64,000 nucleotides of DNA from contig JAJVIN010000054.1 of assembly GCA_022071945.1 (NCBI GenBank), forward strand, positions 1 to 64,000, read 5' to 3'. The position numbers were made by a program, and so were the translations under genes. Position 1 is the first letter of the stretch, and each line of letters begins with the position of its first letter. Source of the stretch: Thermoanaerobaculia bacterium. GTDB taxonomy: Bacteria; Acidobacteriota; Thermoanaerobaculia; UBA5066. Under the pieces are notes generated by a model. It did not search any database. It was not told the DNA's origin and saw only the letters and a list, made by a program, of their open reading frames with translations. Below are positions 1 through 10,343 of the stretch, in pieces.

Positions 1-2086
1 CCGCGGTCGCAGGTCCGCCATCGCCTGCGAAGCCCATTGTGCCCATCTTGCCCGCGACCGTGGTGATGATCCCCGTTCCTGTGTCAACTCTGCGAAGTGC
101 ATAACGATCTGTCAGGAACAGGTTTCCCGCGGCGTCCAGCGCGATTCCGCTTGCCGTCACGCTCGCGGACGTCGCCGGCCCTCCGTCTCCCGGGGAGGCG
201 TTCCCACCCCCGGCTACCATCTCGGCAACATTCTCGTCCTCCAGAAGTCTGTAGATGCCGCGACTCGTCGCGATGAGGAGGTCACCGGAATGGTCGAGAG
301 CAAGGTCCCAAGGACTCATCGAAATCTGCAGAGGGTCCTGCCTGCTTCCCCTTTCTGGCGTGCAGTAGTTGCTTTTCCCCGTCCCGGCCACCGTCGTGAT
401 CAGCCCTGTCTGGGCCGAGACCCTCCGCACGGCAGAATCTGCCGTCACATAGATGTTTCCGGAAGTATCAAGAGCAACCCCACGTTCGCCGCCCACGCCT
501 CCCCTCAGGTAGGCCGCCGTCGCGGCTCCGTTTTCTCCTGTGAAGGTTGAACTTCCGTTACCCGCCGCCGTCGATATGAGGCCCGTTCTCAACGAGATCT
601 CACGTACTCTCTGGTCTCCCATCAGGAGTAGGTGGCCTGACGTATCGACAGCCAGACCTGACGCGAATCCGAGCATGGCCAAGCTGGCCGGACCACCGTC
701 GCCGAGTACGCACCGACCGGCTGAGTCGACGAAAGTGCTTGCGGCCAGTGTTTTGGAATCGAATTTGGTGATCCCGTACCAGCTCCCGGTGTAGATGTCG
801 CCATTCGCAACGTCAACCGCGACACTGTAGGGTCTGGCCGGCGAGAGCGCGTTGACCTGCAACAGGGTCGAGATAACGCCCGTCTGCCCATCCACGCGCC
901 TGACTGCTCCGTTGTTGGTGTCGGCGATGTAGAGGTTGCCCCCGCCGTCAGCCGCCATCCCCGAGGGCTGGGACAGCGTCGCGCGAAGGGCCGGCCCGCC
1001 GTCACCTCTGAGATCCGTTCCCCCGCCTGCGACTTTCAGCTTGGTCTTCGCCACCGGGTCGATCTCGAAGACGTAGTTCTCCTTTGTAGCCGCGTATAGC
1101 TTGCCAGATGGTCCGAACCTGATCCCATAGAAGTAACCGCCGGTCACGACCGTCGAGATGACCCCGGTGCTCCGGGCGACCCTGCGCACATCGCCCTCGG
1201 TGCCGATGAAGATGTCGCCGTCCGGCCCGACGGCGATTCCGTGAGGGGTCCTGAGCGCAGTTGCCGTGGCGGGCTCGCCGTCACCCACCCCGAACCCGCC
1301 AGCCTGCTGCAGCCCGTTCCCCGCGAAGGTCGTTATCAGTCCTGTGCGGCCGTCGATCTTTCGAACTCGGCGGAACTCCGAGAAGTAGATGCTCCCCTCC
1401 GGGTCAACTGCGAGGCGATCCGGAAAGTACAATGACGCCGCCACCGCAAGCCCACCGTCTCCCGCGAAGGAGTTTGTGCCGTTTCCGGCGATGGTCGTGA
1501 TGATTCCCGTGTTCTTGTCGATCTTCCTTATTCGATAGTTGAGCCTGTCGATGAAGTAGACGTTTCCCGCGTCGTCAATATCCAGGCTATTCGGCTCGTG
1601 CAGAGCTGCCGCGGTGGCCGGTCCACCATCTCCCAACAGGGATCCGCCTCCTGCGACCGTCGTGATCACGCCCGTTCCGGCCGCAATCCTGCGAATCCTG
1701 TAGTTCGCCCAGTCGGAGACGTAGAGGTTGCCGTCGCGATCGAATCGAACGTCCGACGGCTGATTTACCGCGGCTGCTGTAGCCAACCCGCCATCGCCGG
1801 AATAGCCCCAGAAGCCGTTTCCCGCAAACGTCGAGATCAGTCCCGTCACTGCCGAGACCTTCCGGATCCTGCTGTGGCCCTTGTCGGCGATGTACAGATT
1901 TCCGGCTCCATCTTGAGCTACGCTCTCCGGATGGAGCGCAGCGCCCAGCGCCGGGCCTCCATCATCTATCCCTCCACCCGCCACAGTGAAGATCGACTGT
2001 GATTGAGCCTCCGTGGACCAGAAGAGGCTCGCCGCTGCCATGAATGCAAGGAGAACGTTCTTGTTGGCCGCGACCGATCTGCTCAT
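1..2086 (-). CDS. NHL-repeat beta-propeller secreted protein (3' end outside window)
   Basis: The frame stays open from ATG 2086 to the window edge, giving at least 695 codons. The first 28 or so residues are a signal peptide (basic start, hydrophobic core, end near TEAQSQ). The mature protein opens with the QSIFTVAGGG signature seen in its paralogues here. About ten NHL-type repeats follow, each with a GDGGPATAA-like element, a VD..GN.Y.AD strand and a RRVD..TG.I.T.AG strand, as in beta-propellers. NHL propellers bind proteins, glycans or RNA; no catalytic residues are visible, so the ligand is unknown. An AAGGGA ribosome site lies about 6 bases before the ATG. It starts 16 bases after the stop of the next NHL gene and is probably the last of a three-gene transcript. 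Whether it has the shared Ig-like C-terminus cannot be seen. Confidence 0.9.
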   Translation of the reverse strand, partial: MSRSVAANKNVLLAFMAAASLFWSTEAQSQSIFTVAGGGIDDGGPALGAALHPESVAQDGAGNLYIADKGHSRIRKVSAVTGLISTFAGNGFWGYSGDGGLATAAAVNQPSDVRFDRDGNLYVSDWANYRIRRIAAGTGVITTVAGGGSLLGDGGPATAAALHEPNSLDIDDAGNVYFIDRLNYRIRKIDKNTGIITTIAGNGTNSFAGDGGLAVAASLYFPDRLAVDPEGSIYFSEFRRVRKIDGRTGLITTFAGNGLQQAGGFGVGDGEPATATALRTPHGIAVGPDGDIFIGTEGDVRRVARSTGVISTVVTGGYFYGIRFGPSGKLYAATKENYVFEIDPVAKTKLKVAGGGTDLRGDGGPALRATLSQPSGMAADGGGNLYIADTNNGAVRRVDGQTGVISTLLQVNALSPARPYSVAVDVANGDIYTGSWYGITKFDSKTLAASTFVDSAGRCVLGDGGPASLAMLGFASGLAVDTSGHLLLMGDQRVREISLRTGLISTAAGNGSSTFTGENGAATAAYLRGGVGGERGVALDTSGNIYVTADSAVRRVSAQTGLITTVAGTGKSNYCTPERGSRQDPLQISMSPWDLALDHSGDLLIATSRGIYRLLEDENVAEMVAGGGNASPGDGGPATSASVTASGIALDAAGNLFLTDRYALRRVDTGTGIITTVAGKMGTMGFAGDGGPATA

Positions 2087-2102
2087 ACAGTTCCCTTGCA
2101 CT

Positions 2103-5100
2103 TCACGGCCTCAACCCCAAGTTCTTCGTGTCGTTCGTCTTGTTGTCGATGCGGGTGGCGAGGGCAATCACGCGGCCCGTGCTCCCCGGCTTCGGCCGGA
2201 TCTGGCACATCACGTTTGCCCGGTCCTTCTCTCCAATCGCAAATCCCGCGTCTCCAAAGATGTCGTTGATCTGCCGTTGCTCGTAGCCGTTGAGCTTCAG
2301 CGTCAGCTTCCCTGTAGCCGCCACTCGCCGCTGAGTCTTCTCCCAGATCGTCACCTCGACCTCCACCGGGTTCCCCGTGATCTCCGTCAGGATGAGATTC
2401 GTCCGCGCTCCGCGCGTCCGGTCCCCCTTCGCCGTCCCCTCCAGCCCCTCCGCGATCAGGATCCGGTTGCTCTCACCCGTCGTCCGCCCGTCGTCGAGGG
2501 TGTGGCTCTCGATGGCGTCCCCGTAGCTCCCGGCGGGTGTCTCCACGTACACGCGGCTCACCACCGACAGTGATGCCGCCTCCGCCTCCACGTGCAGCGG
2601 CCCGAAGGAGGTCAGCGTGGACGGAAGATTGAACACATCCTTCAGCACGTTCTCGAACACATCGATCTGCCTCGGACCCAGCGTCCGCTCCGGACTCGTC
2701 AGGTTCCCCGTGTTCCCCAGGTATGTCAGCCCGTACTTCACGGCCCGGTCCGTGTTGTTCCTCACCTCCACCCGGCTGTTGAACGTCGTCGACGTCACCA
2801 CGCTGGGTAGCGCCAGTACGCTCGCGGAGCCGCTCAGCGGGATCCCCTCGAAGCTCGATGCGTCTCCGCTCCTCCCGTCGATCACCGTTATCAGCGGAGC
2901 GACCGTTCCCGCGGATCCTTCACTCGCCACGATCTCCAAGGCTCCCCCGTTCACCGCGTTGCTCCCGGAAAGCTCTCCGATCGAGAGCTGCGTCTTCGTG
3001 AAGGGGCTCAACGCCCTTTCCGTAGACCCGATGGGCTTCCCGGTCCTGTCGTAGAGGGTGATCGTCACCGACGAGGTCTGCCCCGACGTCTCCGTCAGGA
3101 TCAGGTTCGTCCGGTACGGCGTCGCGTGGTTCACTCCCGTCACCACGTACGGCTTCCCAGAACGGACACCTTCCCCGCTCATGAACACCGGAAGCTGGAA
3201 TCCGAACGAGCCTCCGCCCGACGCCGGAGCATCCACGAAGCTTGTGATCCGGAGCTGTCCCGGGCTGCCCGACCGGATCTCGAGGCTTCCCGATCCCTCC
3301 GTCCCGAACAGCTGCGCCACCGGATCCGTCAGAACCAGGACGTCATTCCCGGGAACGGTCAGCGTGGCCACCTGGACCTTCGTGCAGTCGTACCCATCGG
3401 CCCCCGGCACGTCCGGCGTGTAGTAGAGGTCCGCCTGGATCGTCTCCGGCCCCAGGTTCGTCAGAAGCACCGTGCTCACGAACCGCACGCCTCCCGCTCC
3501 GCTCGCACTCACGAGCGACGGAACGATCCAGCTCGTCTCGCCGGAGGCCAGGAGAGAACGTCCCCGGCACGGGGCCGCCGTCATCGGCCCGGGATCCTCG
3601 ACCAGAACCCGGCTGCTCTTCCCATCGATCGTCCGGAACGTGACATAGGTCTGCCGGGGGAACGACCCTCCCGACTCCCCTCTCAACCGTTCCAGCGCCA
3701 GCCTCACCGTCCGGGTCGCGTTCGGCGGGATTGGAACCGAATTCCAGCCCTTCGGCCAGATGGTGACCCATGGGTCGGGGAGAACGTCCGCCGCCAGATC
3801 CAGCGGCGCGCTTCCCACGTTCTTGATATCCACCGTTAGTTCCGGAGCCACCTCGCCGAGTCCCGCCGGAGCGAACCGGAGTCTCTCGACGGCCTTCCCG
3901 TCCAACTGGATGACCGGAGCAGCCGTCTGCGGCAGTGGGTTCTCTCCCTTGTTACTCGTGACGTTCAGCGAGATCGACGCTTGCGGGAACGCCGTGGTAT
4001 CCGTCGGGTCCTGCGAGTGGATAGAGAGCGTCCCCTCGTACTGCCCCGGCTGGTTCATCGGGACGCCCGAGAACTGCAAGTAGAAGATTCGGATCTCCCC
4101 TGCCCGCAGCGAGAAGAACGTCTCGTTCATGATGAAGAATGGAATCGTCTGCGACGTGTTGAAGTACCCCACGAAGTCCGTCGTTCCCGTGTTCCGGACC
4201 TCCACCTCGAGCTTCGGCAATGGCAATCCCGCCTTCGGCTGCGCGATCACCGTTGCCTTCGGGGGATTCGTCATCGTCAGGAACGGGGGAGCCGCCGACA
4301 CCGAAACCGGCAACGGACTCGACCACGCGCTTCGCGTCCCGCAGGACGCCTGGGCGGCCACCCGATGGAAGTACGTGGTCCTCTCGGCTCCGGTGAGGAC
4401 AAGTGACGTCTCCCGAGTCGTGAAGCTCTCCGCACCCGTGAAGTCGCCGCCCTTGGCCCGTTCGATGCGGTAGATACCGCCCGACTCCACGCCCTCCGCA
4501 GGTGACCACGTCAGCGTGTAGGTCGAACCCTGTTGCGCATTCCCCTTCGTCGACGCGACGCCCGCCGGGATAGCCGGGGTCGCGCACGCGACCGTTGCGA
4601 AGCTCCAGGTCTCCGACAGCGCCGTCCTCGAATCGTCGCACGCGGCATGTGCGACGACCCTCCAGCGGTACGTCCTGCCGGGAGCCAGAGCTACCGGTAG
4701 CTCCATCCCTCTCATCCCCGAAGCGACGAGTCCGTCATCGACGTAGACGTCGTAGCTCGACGCCCCAGCAATCGCACTCCACCTCAGCACGACCTCCGAC
4801 GGGTTTCCCGCACTCGCATTCGACGGCGAGAGGAGCTTCACGCTCTCGGGACCTTCGCAGGTCCCAGAGGTCCTGAACTCCCCTTCCAGAGATGAGGAGG
4901 TCAGCGCGGTATTGCACATGGCGCGGGCCACGACTATCCAGCGATAGGCCGTGCCAGGATTCAGGCCCGTCGCCGTGAACGACCCGGGCGGGACACCGGA
5001 AGCGATCCGGCCAAGCGGGGACGTTCCCGAGCCGAGGTACACGTCGTAGGACGCCGCTCCCGATGCAGCTCCGAACTTCAACGCAGCCGACGTCCCCTGA

Positions 5101-7481
5101 CTCGTCACGTTCTCCAGAACCGGAGGAGCTGGTGCTGAACATGGTGCCGCCGTCGTGAACCGCCGAACCCCTGACGACCGCTCCACGGCCGGGCAGTACG
5201 GATCCCCCTTGGCCCGAACCTGCCAGTAGTACGTCTTGCCCGGTAAGAGCCCCGAAAGCGACAGACCCTGGCCGGTCACATCCTGCTGCGTGACTTTCTT
5301 CGGTGGGAACTCCGTGTCGAGGAGCAGGTCGTAGCGGAACGCCCCGTCCGCCTTCGCCCAGTCGATGTTGAGGGCCGTGCCACCGGCGATGATGCCGTCG
5401 CTGGGGAATGACGGGTCGAAGGCGCCGAGCGAGGTACGGCAGGCGTAGACAGCACGGACACGGCCAGCCCTCGCGTCGGAAACGAAGAGATTCCCGGCCC
5501 TGTCCACCGCCAAGTCCGCTGCGGAAACACCAGCCGCCACTGCTGGTCCACCGTCACCCGAGAAACCGAAACTACCGCTACCGGCAGAAGTTGTTACTAT
5601 ACCTGTCTTCGAATCAATCCGCCGTACGCGCGAAACGTCCGACACAAACAGGTTCCCAGTTCCGTCGACGGCCACATTGTCCGCCGACAGAAAGCCCGCG
5701 TCTGCTGCCGGTCCTTCGTCTCCTGAGAACTCCCAAGATCCATTCCCCGCGACGGTCGTCATAATTCCCGAGATCAAGTCCACTCCTCGGACGCGGCGGT
5801 TCCTACTATCCGCGATGAAGAGTGTCCGAGTACCATCCGTGGCTACACCGGAGGGTCCAACACCTGCCGCCGTCGCTGGTCCACCATCGCCAAGGAAGTT
5901 GGGGTTTCCGTTCCCCGCAGCCGTCGTTATTACACCTGTGCCCAAGTCCACACGGCGTACGCGATAAGCGGAACTACTATAGCCGTTATCGTCCACGACG
6001 AAGAGAACCCCGCCACTGCCAGCCGTCAGTCTAAACGGGGCGATTCCGGCCGATGTGGCCAATCCACCATCGCCAGAGAAAGAGGAGCTTCCGTTCCCCG
6101 CAACCGTAGTAATGACTCCAGATTCCGCATCAACGCGCCGGACCCGATTGTTAAAGGGCCAATTGTCCGCAATAAAGAGATTGCCGGCACTATCCACAGC
6201 TAAACCACTAGGAAATACCCCCGCAGCCGTCGCCGGTCCATTGTCCCCAGAGTAACTGAGACCGCCGCTCCCAGCGACCGTTGTTATCGTACCCGAGGTC
6301 GTGTTCAGGCGCTGGACACGATTGTTGGCGGTGTCGCCGATGAAGAGGTTTCCAAGACCGTCGACAGCGAGGCCAGCAGGCCACGTGACGTCGGCGGCGT
6401 GACTAAGATGCCCGTTCCCAGCCGCCGTTGTGACTATTCCCGTTCTTCCGTCCACACGCCGGACACGATGGTTCAAGTCGTCTGCGATGAAGAGGTTCCC
6501 AGCGCCGTCGATCGCAACCGCCCTAGCGGAAATCCCTGCGGCCGTAGCGGGTCCACCATCGCCGGAATACGCACTGCTTCCGTTCCCAGCCACCGCCGTG
6601 ACGACCCCGGTCGATCCGTCCACGCGCCAGACGCGCCAATCTGGGATAAAGACACTCCCAGAACTGTCCACCGCCGCAAAACTGCTGCCGCGATTCGCGA
6701 CCGTCGTTATGATTCCAGTCCTCCCGTCCACACGGCGCGTCACGTGACTAACGACGTCCCCGACAAAGAGGTTTCCGTCCCTGTCCACATCCACGCCGTC
6801 AGCGCGTATGCCCGCAGCGCTCGCCGGTCCGCCATCGCCGGAGGGCACGCCGATTCCGTTTCCCGCTATCGTTGTGATGATTCCCGTCTTCGCGTCTACG
6901 CGCCTGACACGGTAGTTTAGACCGTCCGCAATGAAGAGGTCCCCAGAGCCGCTCACGGCCACCCCTCTTGGCCCCAAGCCTGCCGCCGTCGCCGCTCCGC
7001 TGTCGCCGAAGTACTCTCGCTTACCGCTACCGGCAACCGTCGTGATGACTCCTGTCGTGCCATCCACGCGCCGAATGCGATAATTGAGGTGGTCCACAAT
7101 GAAGAGGTTCCCGGAATCATCAATGGCGATGCCAAACGGATCGACACCTGCGAGGGTCGCCTGCTCGCCATCTCCAGTCGCGTAGCTGGCCCCGTTTCCC
7201 GCAGCCGTCGAAATGGTGCCTGTCTTCCCGTCCACACGCCGGACACGCTTGTGAAGCCAGTCCGCAATGAAGAGGTTTCCCTGACTGTCTACCGAAACGT
7301 CCGAAGGCGAAACGGCCGCCAACGTCGCGTGGCGCCCGTCATCGCTTCCTCCTCCGGCTATTGTCAGGATCGACTGTGCTAGGAGTGCTTCCGGGTTCGG
7401 CGCCGCACAGATCACCCACAGCATTTCAAGTATGCCCCAGACCTTCCGCAACAGGCTCGCACTTGGGCGATCAACGTTCAC
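2103..7481 (-). CDS. Giant secreted NHL-propeller / fibronectin-III / Ig-like protein
   Basis: This is a 1792-residue exported protein. The start is GTG 7481, preceded by GAGGGGAAG; a signal sequence ends near ALLAQS. Residues about 40-690 hold about twelve NHL repeats (GDGGPATAAG-type). Three fibronectin-III-like modules follow (each with YDVYL/YDVYV and a YRW.V..KA strand), then an ASPM/Hydin-like Ig segment (TNPPKATVI) and a C-terminal module of about 600 residues. That module has LILTE-SG strands and is shared with the other large genes here. It ends with RIDNKTNDTKN, but unlike two full-length NHL paralogues it lacks a C-terminal IGF. No enzyme motif is visible; a cell-surface binding or adhesion role is inferred. 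It lies 13 bases after the stop of the 888-residue gene, so co-transcription is likely. GC appears lower in the propeller part than in the C-terminal module. Confidence 0.9.
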   Translation of the reverse strand: MNVDRPSASLLRKVWGILEMLWVICAAPNPEALLAQSILTIAGGGSDDGRHATLAAVSPSDVSVDSQGNLFIADWLHKRVRRVDGKTGTISTAAGNGASYATGDGEQATLAGVDPFGIAIDDSGNLFIVDHLNYRIRRVDGTTGVITTVAGSGKREYFGDSGAATAAGLGPRGVAVSGSGDLFIADGLNYRVRRVDAKTGIITTIAGNGIGVPSGDGGPASAAGIRADGVDVDRDGNLFVGDVVSHVTRRVDGRTGIITTVANRGSSFAAVDSSGSVFIPDWRVWRVDGSTGVVTAVAGNGSSAYSGDGGPATAAGISARAVAIDGAGNLFIADDLNHRVRRVDGRTGIVTTAAGNGHLSHAADVTWPAGLAVDGLGNLFIGDTANNRVQRLNTTSGTITTVAGSGGLSYSGDNGPATAAGVFPSGLAVDSAGNLFIADNWPFNNRVRRVDAESGVITTVAGNGSSSFSGDGGLATSAGIAPFRLTAGSGGVLFVVDDNGYSSSAYRVRRVDLGTGVITTAAGNGNPNFLGDGGPATAAGVGPSGVATDGTRTLFIADSRNRRVRGVDLISGIMTTVAGNGSWEFSGDEGPAADAGFLSADNVAVDGTGNLFVSDVSRVRRIDSKTGIVTTSAGSGSFGFSGDGGPAVAAGVSAADLAVDRAGNLFVSDARAGRVRAVYACRTSLGAFDPSFPSDGIIAGGTALNIDWAKADGAFRYDLLLDTEFPPKKVTQQDVTGQGLSLSGLLPGKTYYWQVRAKGDPYCPAVERSSGVRRFTTAAPCSAPAPPVLENVTSQGTSAALKFGAASGAASYDVYLGSGTSPLGRIASGVPPGSFTATGLNPGTAYRWIVVARAMCNTALTSSSLEGEFRTSGTCEGPESVKLLSPSNASAGNPSEVVLRWSAIAGASSYDVYVDDGLVASGMRGMELPVALAPGRTYRWRVVAHAACDDSRTALSETWSFATVACATPAIPAGVASTKGNAQQGSTYTLTWSPAEGVESGGIYRIERAKGGDFTGAESFTTRETSLVLTGAERTTYFHRVAAQASCGTRSAWSSPLPVSVSAAPPFLTMTNPPKATVIAQPKAGLPLPKLEVEVRNTGTTDFVGYFNTSQTIPFFIMNETFFSLRAGEIRIFYLQFSGVPMNQPGQYEGTLSIHSQDPTDTTAFPQASISLNVTSNKGENPLPQTAAPVIQLDGKAVERLRFAPAGLGEVAPELTVDIKNVGSAPLDLAADVLPDPWVTIWPKGWNSVPIPPNATRTVRLALERLRGESGGSFPRQTYVTFRTIDGKSSRVLVEDPGPMTAAPCRGRSLLASGETSWIVPSLVSASGAGGVRFVSTVLLTNLGPETIQADLYYTPDVPGADGYDCTKVQVATLTVPGNDVLVLTDPVAQLFGTEGSGSLEIRSGSPGQLRITSFVDAPASGGGSFGFQLPVFMSGEGVRSGKPYVVTGVNHATPYRTNLILTETSGQTSSVTITLYDRTGKPIGSTERALSPFTKTQLSIGELSGSNAVNGGALEIVASEGSAGTVAPLITVIDGRSGDASSFEGIPLSGSASVLALPSVVTSTTFNSRVEVRNNTDRAVKYGLTYLGNTGNLTSPERTLGPRQIDVFENVLKDVFNLPSTLTSFGPLHVEAEAASLSVVSRVYVETPAGSYGDAIESHTLDDGRTTGESNRILIAEGLEGTAKGDRTRGARTNLILTEITGNPVEVEVTIWEKTQRRVAATGKLTLKLNGYEQRQINDIFGDAGFAIGEKDRANVMCQIRPKPGSTGRVIALATRIDNKTNDTKNLGLRP

Positions 7482-7494
7482 GGTCTTCTTCCCC

Positions 7495-10155
7495 TCAGAA
7501 CCCGATGACCGACGACCCCTGGCTTTCGTTCAACGGCAACAAGACCAGCACCTTGGTATCCGCCGTCAAGTTGTCCACGCGGGTCCCGAGGGCGACAACG
7601 GCTCCCTGGCTCGCCGCCGTGGCCGTGACGTCGCAGAGGATGTTCGTCCGGTCCTTACCGCCCGCTCCCAGGGCCGACACGACCCGGTTCAGCTGCAGCT
7701 TCTCGTAGGCCTTCAGCTGGAACGTCCCCTTCCCGATGGGTCCCTGACGCTCCTTGCCCTTCTCGAAGAGCTTGACCTCCACCTCGGATGCCTTTCCCGC
7801 GATCTCGGTCAGGATCAGGTTGGTTCGCGCTCCCCGAAATTCGTTGGTCGAATGCTCGAATCCGTCGGACAGGAGCTGCCTCTTGTTCAGCGCCGTCGTC
7901 AGCGCCGCGGAGTTCAGGGGATAGACCGGGATCGCATCCCCGAACGAGCCGTCGTCGGTATTCGAGTAGACCTTCGAGGACAGAACCAGTGCGCCGATCT
8001 CCGCGTCGACGAAGAGGAGCCCCTGCGCGTCGCCCGTGATCGAGAAGGCCTCCTTCAGGACGCTCTGGTAGGCAACCGTCCTTCTGGCACCAACGGTCAT
8101 CACATCCGTCTTCCGCTCCGACCCCGCTCCGTCGACGAACGTGAGCTGGAACCGGACCGCCCTCGACGTCGGGTTGGTGATCGACACGCTCGATTCGTAG
8201 GGGAACGGTCCCCGTCCGGGCTTCGAGTTGTAGCCGGTCACGACCGTCGGAACAGCCGCCCTGTTCGGCAGCTCTCCCACCTTCAGGACGGGTTTGCGGC
8301 TCGCTGCGTCCGCCAGCTGGGGCCGGCCAACGAGACAGGAGGCATCCTGATTCACCCTGTCGATCACCGTCGCGACGGCCGCCACCGTTCCCGCGCCGTC
8401 TAGAACCGTGACCGAGGCCGCCGCGCCCACCGCCACCCGGCCCGCGAAGATCTCGGAGTCATTCAACCCCGCCTGGAGCTTGGCGTACGGGGGAATCGTC
8501 TTCGTCGTCCGGAACAGCAGGGTTCCGTCAGGCCCGAAAACGCTCACTAGAACCGTGGCGGCCTGGCCAGACGTCTCGGACAGGATCAGGTTCGATCGAT
8601 AGGTCTCGTTCGAGATCAGGCCCGTGACCCAGAGGTCAGTGTTGAGGGCCGCACCCGTGCCCCGCTTCATCACGGGCATCTGGAAGCCGTAGAACCCGCC
8701 CCCTGGCGCCGGTGTGTCGACGACGGAGTCGGCCCGGACCTGGGCGATCTTGTCCGACCGGATCTCGAAGCTGCCGTGCACGACGTCGGCAGGTCCATAC
8801 CCGAAGAGCTTGGCGAGGGGATCCGTGAGAATGAGCGCGTCCGAACCCGGAATCGCGAGGGTCGCCTTCTTGACCTTCGTGCAGTCGAAGCCGCTCGTGC
8901 CGCTCCCATCGTCTCTCGTGAAGTAGATGTCGACCGTGGCGGCATCCCTGCCGATGTTGCTGATGAGGAGTTTCGAGACGAAGACGACCCGGCGCCCACC
9001 GACCTGATAGTCCGCCGACACAACGGAGGGAACGATCAACGAACTGCTCTCCGCCAGCAGAGCTGTCCGAACGTCACAGGCTCCTCCCGATTTGTCGTCC
9101 AAATCCTGAAACTGGACGCGACTCGATTTGCCATCCTGCGTTCGTACCGTGAGGAACGCGTATCGCGGCAGGACGCCGCCCGCCTGACCCTGGATCCGGC
9201 GGGAGGAGACCTGAAACGTTCGTTTCTCTCCGGGCCGTAGCGGGAGTGCGTTCCATCCGGGGGACGGGACGAGCCACCCGTCTGGTCCCGTCTCGGCCGC
9301 GATGGCGAGGTCGGTTGATCGAGTGTTCGTGACCGAGATCGTCATCGGGGGCGGATCCGAACCCGGCTCGGTCGCCTGAAAGGAAACGAACTCGGTCTCG
9401 AAGACCGGCGCCGGTTCATCCGCATCGGGTGCCGGCTTGCGAGAGGCCACCGGTTTCGGCGCCACGGTCAGGTTCACCAGGGCCCACGGATAGGGATAGT
9501 CAGGAATCGTCCCCGCCGACTCGATAGTCAGGAGGCCCTGGTAGGTTCCAGGCGTGTTGACGAAGCTCGAGTAGAAATCGATCGAGAACGTCTTCGCCTC
9601 TCCGGGTCCGAGCGTCACGATCGAATCCGGAAACGTGAAGAACGGCGCACCCTTGGGGCTGAGGTACCCTGAGAAGGGTGTCCCGCCCAGATTTCGGACC
9701 TCGAAGCTGGCCGACGAGGCAGCATCGCCGACTGTCCTGACGACGGCGGGCGGCTGAGAAGAGAAGATGACGACCGGGGATCCGTCCACGATCCGGATCG
9801 TCACCGGATCAGACGGCTCTCCCTGGGTTCCGCAGGACTGCACGGCGCGCACCCGGTGCAGGAAGTTCCCCGCAACCTTCGACTTCAAGGACGCGGCCGT
9901 CGATGTCGACGTGAAGGACTCGACCCCGGTCTGGAACGTTGCGTCGGCAGTACGCTCCAGAAGGTAAGTCGAACCTGACTGAAGACCTGCTGGCGCCGTC
10001 CACGCCAAGACGTACGACTGATCCTTGGCTGTCGGAAGGTTGGAGAACAGGCTGATGGCAGGCTTCCCCGGTGCAGGGCACTGGCCAATGGCGGGTGCAC
10101 ACACACAGGAAGCCATGAGCATCACACAGCACGAGACGAATCGCAGTGCTCCCAT
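7495..10155 (-). CDS. Secreted Ig-like module protein without an NHL propeller
   Basis: This is an 886-residue exported protein. Two in-frame ATGs lie at 10161 and 10155. The AGGAG touches the first and sits 6 bases before the second, so 10155 is preferred. A signal peptide ends near PAIGQ. One fibronectin-III-like domain follows (SYVLAWTAP, LLERTAD), then an ASPM/Hydin-type Ig domain (residues about 130-230) and the same C-terminal module as the NHL paralogues: a TDPLAKLFG strand, repeated NLILSE/NLILTE strands and a final DNLTADTK. It ends in VIGF, like the PIGF end of two giant paralogues. It looks like an NHL protein minus its propeller. It is the first gene of the minus-strand trio and is divergent from the kinase gene. 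The function is unknown; surface localisation is inferred. Confidence 0.87.
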   Translation of the reverse strand: MGALRFVSCCVMLMASCVCAPAIGQCPAPGKPAISLFSNLPTAKDQSYVLAWTAPAGLQSGSTYLLERTADATFQTGVESFTSTSTAASLKSKVAGNFLHRVRAVQSCGTQGEPSDPVTIRIVDGSPVVIFSSQPPAVVRTVGDAASSASFEVRNLGGTPFSGYLSPKGAPFFTFPDSIVTLGPGEAKTFSIDFYSSFVNTPGTYQGLLTIESAGTIPDYPYPWALVNLTVAPKPVASRKPAPDADEPAPVFETEFVSFQATEPGSDPPPMTISVTNTRSTDLAIAAETGPDGWLVPSPGWNALPLRPGEKRTFQVSSRRIQGQAGGVLPRYAFLTVRTQDGKSSRVQFQDLDDKSGGACDVRTALLAESSSLIVPSVVSADYQVGGRRVVFVSKLLISNIGRDAATVDIYFTRDDGSGTSGFDCTKVKKATLAIPGSDALILTDPLAKLFGYGPADVVHGSFEIRSDKIAQVRADSVVDTPAPGGGFYGFQMPVMKRGTGAALNTDLWVTGLISNETYRSNLILSETSGQAATVLVSVFGPDGTLLFRTTKTIPPYAKLQAGLNDSEIFAGRVAVGAAASVTVLDGAGTVAAVATVIDRVNQDASCLVGRPQLADAASRKPVLKVGELPNRAAVPTVVTGYNSKPGRGPFPYESSVSITNPTSRAVRFQLTFVDGAGSERKTDVMTVGARRTVAYQSVLKEAFSITGDAQGLLFVDAEIGALVLSSKVYSNTDDGSFGDAIPVYPLNSAALTTALNKRQLLSDGFEHSTNEFRGARTNLILTEIAGKASEVEVKLFEKGKERQGPIGKGTFQLKAYEKLQLNRVVSALGAGGKDRTNILCDVTATAASQGAVVALGTRVDNLTADTKVLVLLPLNESQGSSVIGF

Positions 10156-10217
10156 GAACATCTCCTACGGTCTGCAATTATCGATGCAAATCCCGTCTCG
10201 GAAGGCACGCAGAGCCC

Positions 10218-10343
10218 ATGAACATCGCAGGCAGTTGGCGGCTGATACTCGTTCTCGTTCTTCCAGCAGCAAGGCACTCCGCTGGTCAGTCGATCTTCAC
10301 CGTCGCGGGAGGGTGCACGAAGGATGGACGTCCGGATCCGTAG
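10218..10343 (+). pseudogene. N-terminal remnant of an NHL-repeat gene
   Basis: A 41-codon frame starts at ATG 10218 and stops at TAG 10341-10343. Its first part is a good signal peptide (basic start, LILVLVLPAA core). Then come GQSIFTVAGG and DGRP, which match the mature N-terminus of the intact NHL proteins in this window almost residue for residue. The rest of the gene is missing and kinase-upstream DNA begins at once. It lies on the opposite strand to the adjacent NHL cluster. The best reading is a decayed or deleted copy; a functional 41-residue secreted peptide is less likely. Positions 10156-10217 contain only the leader of the minus-strand gene. Confidence 0.7.
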
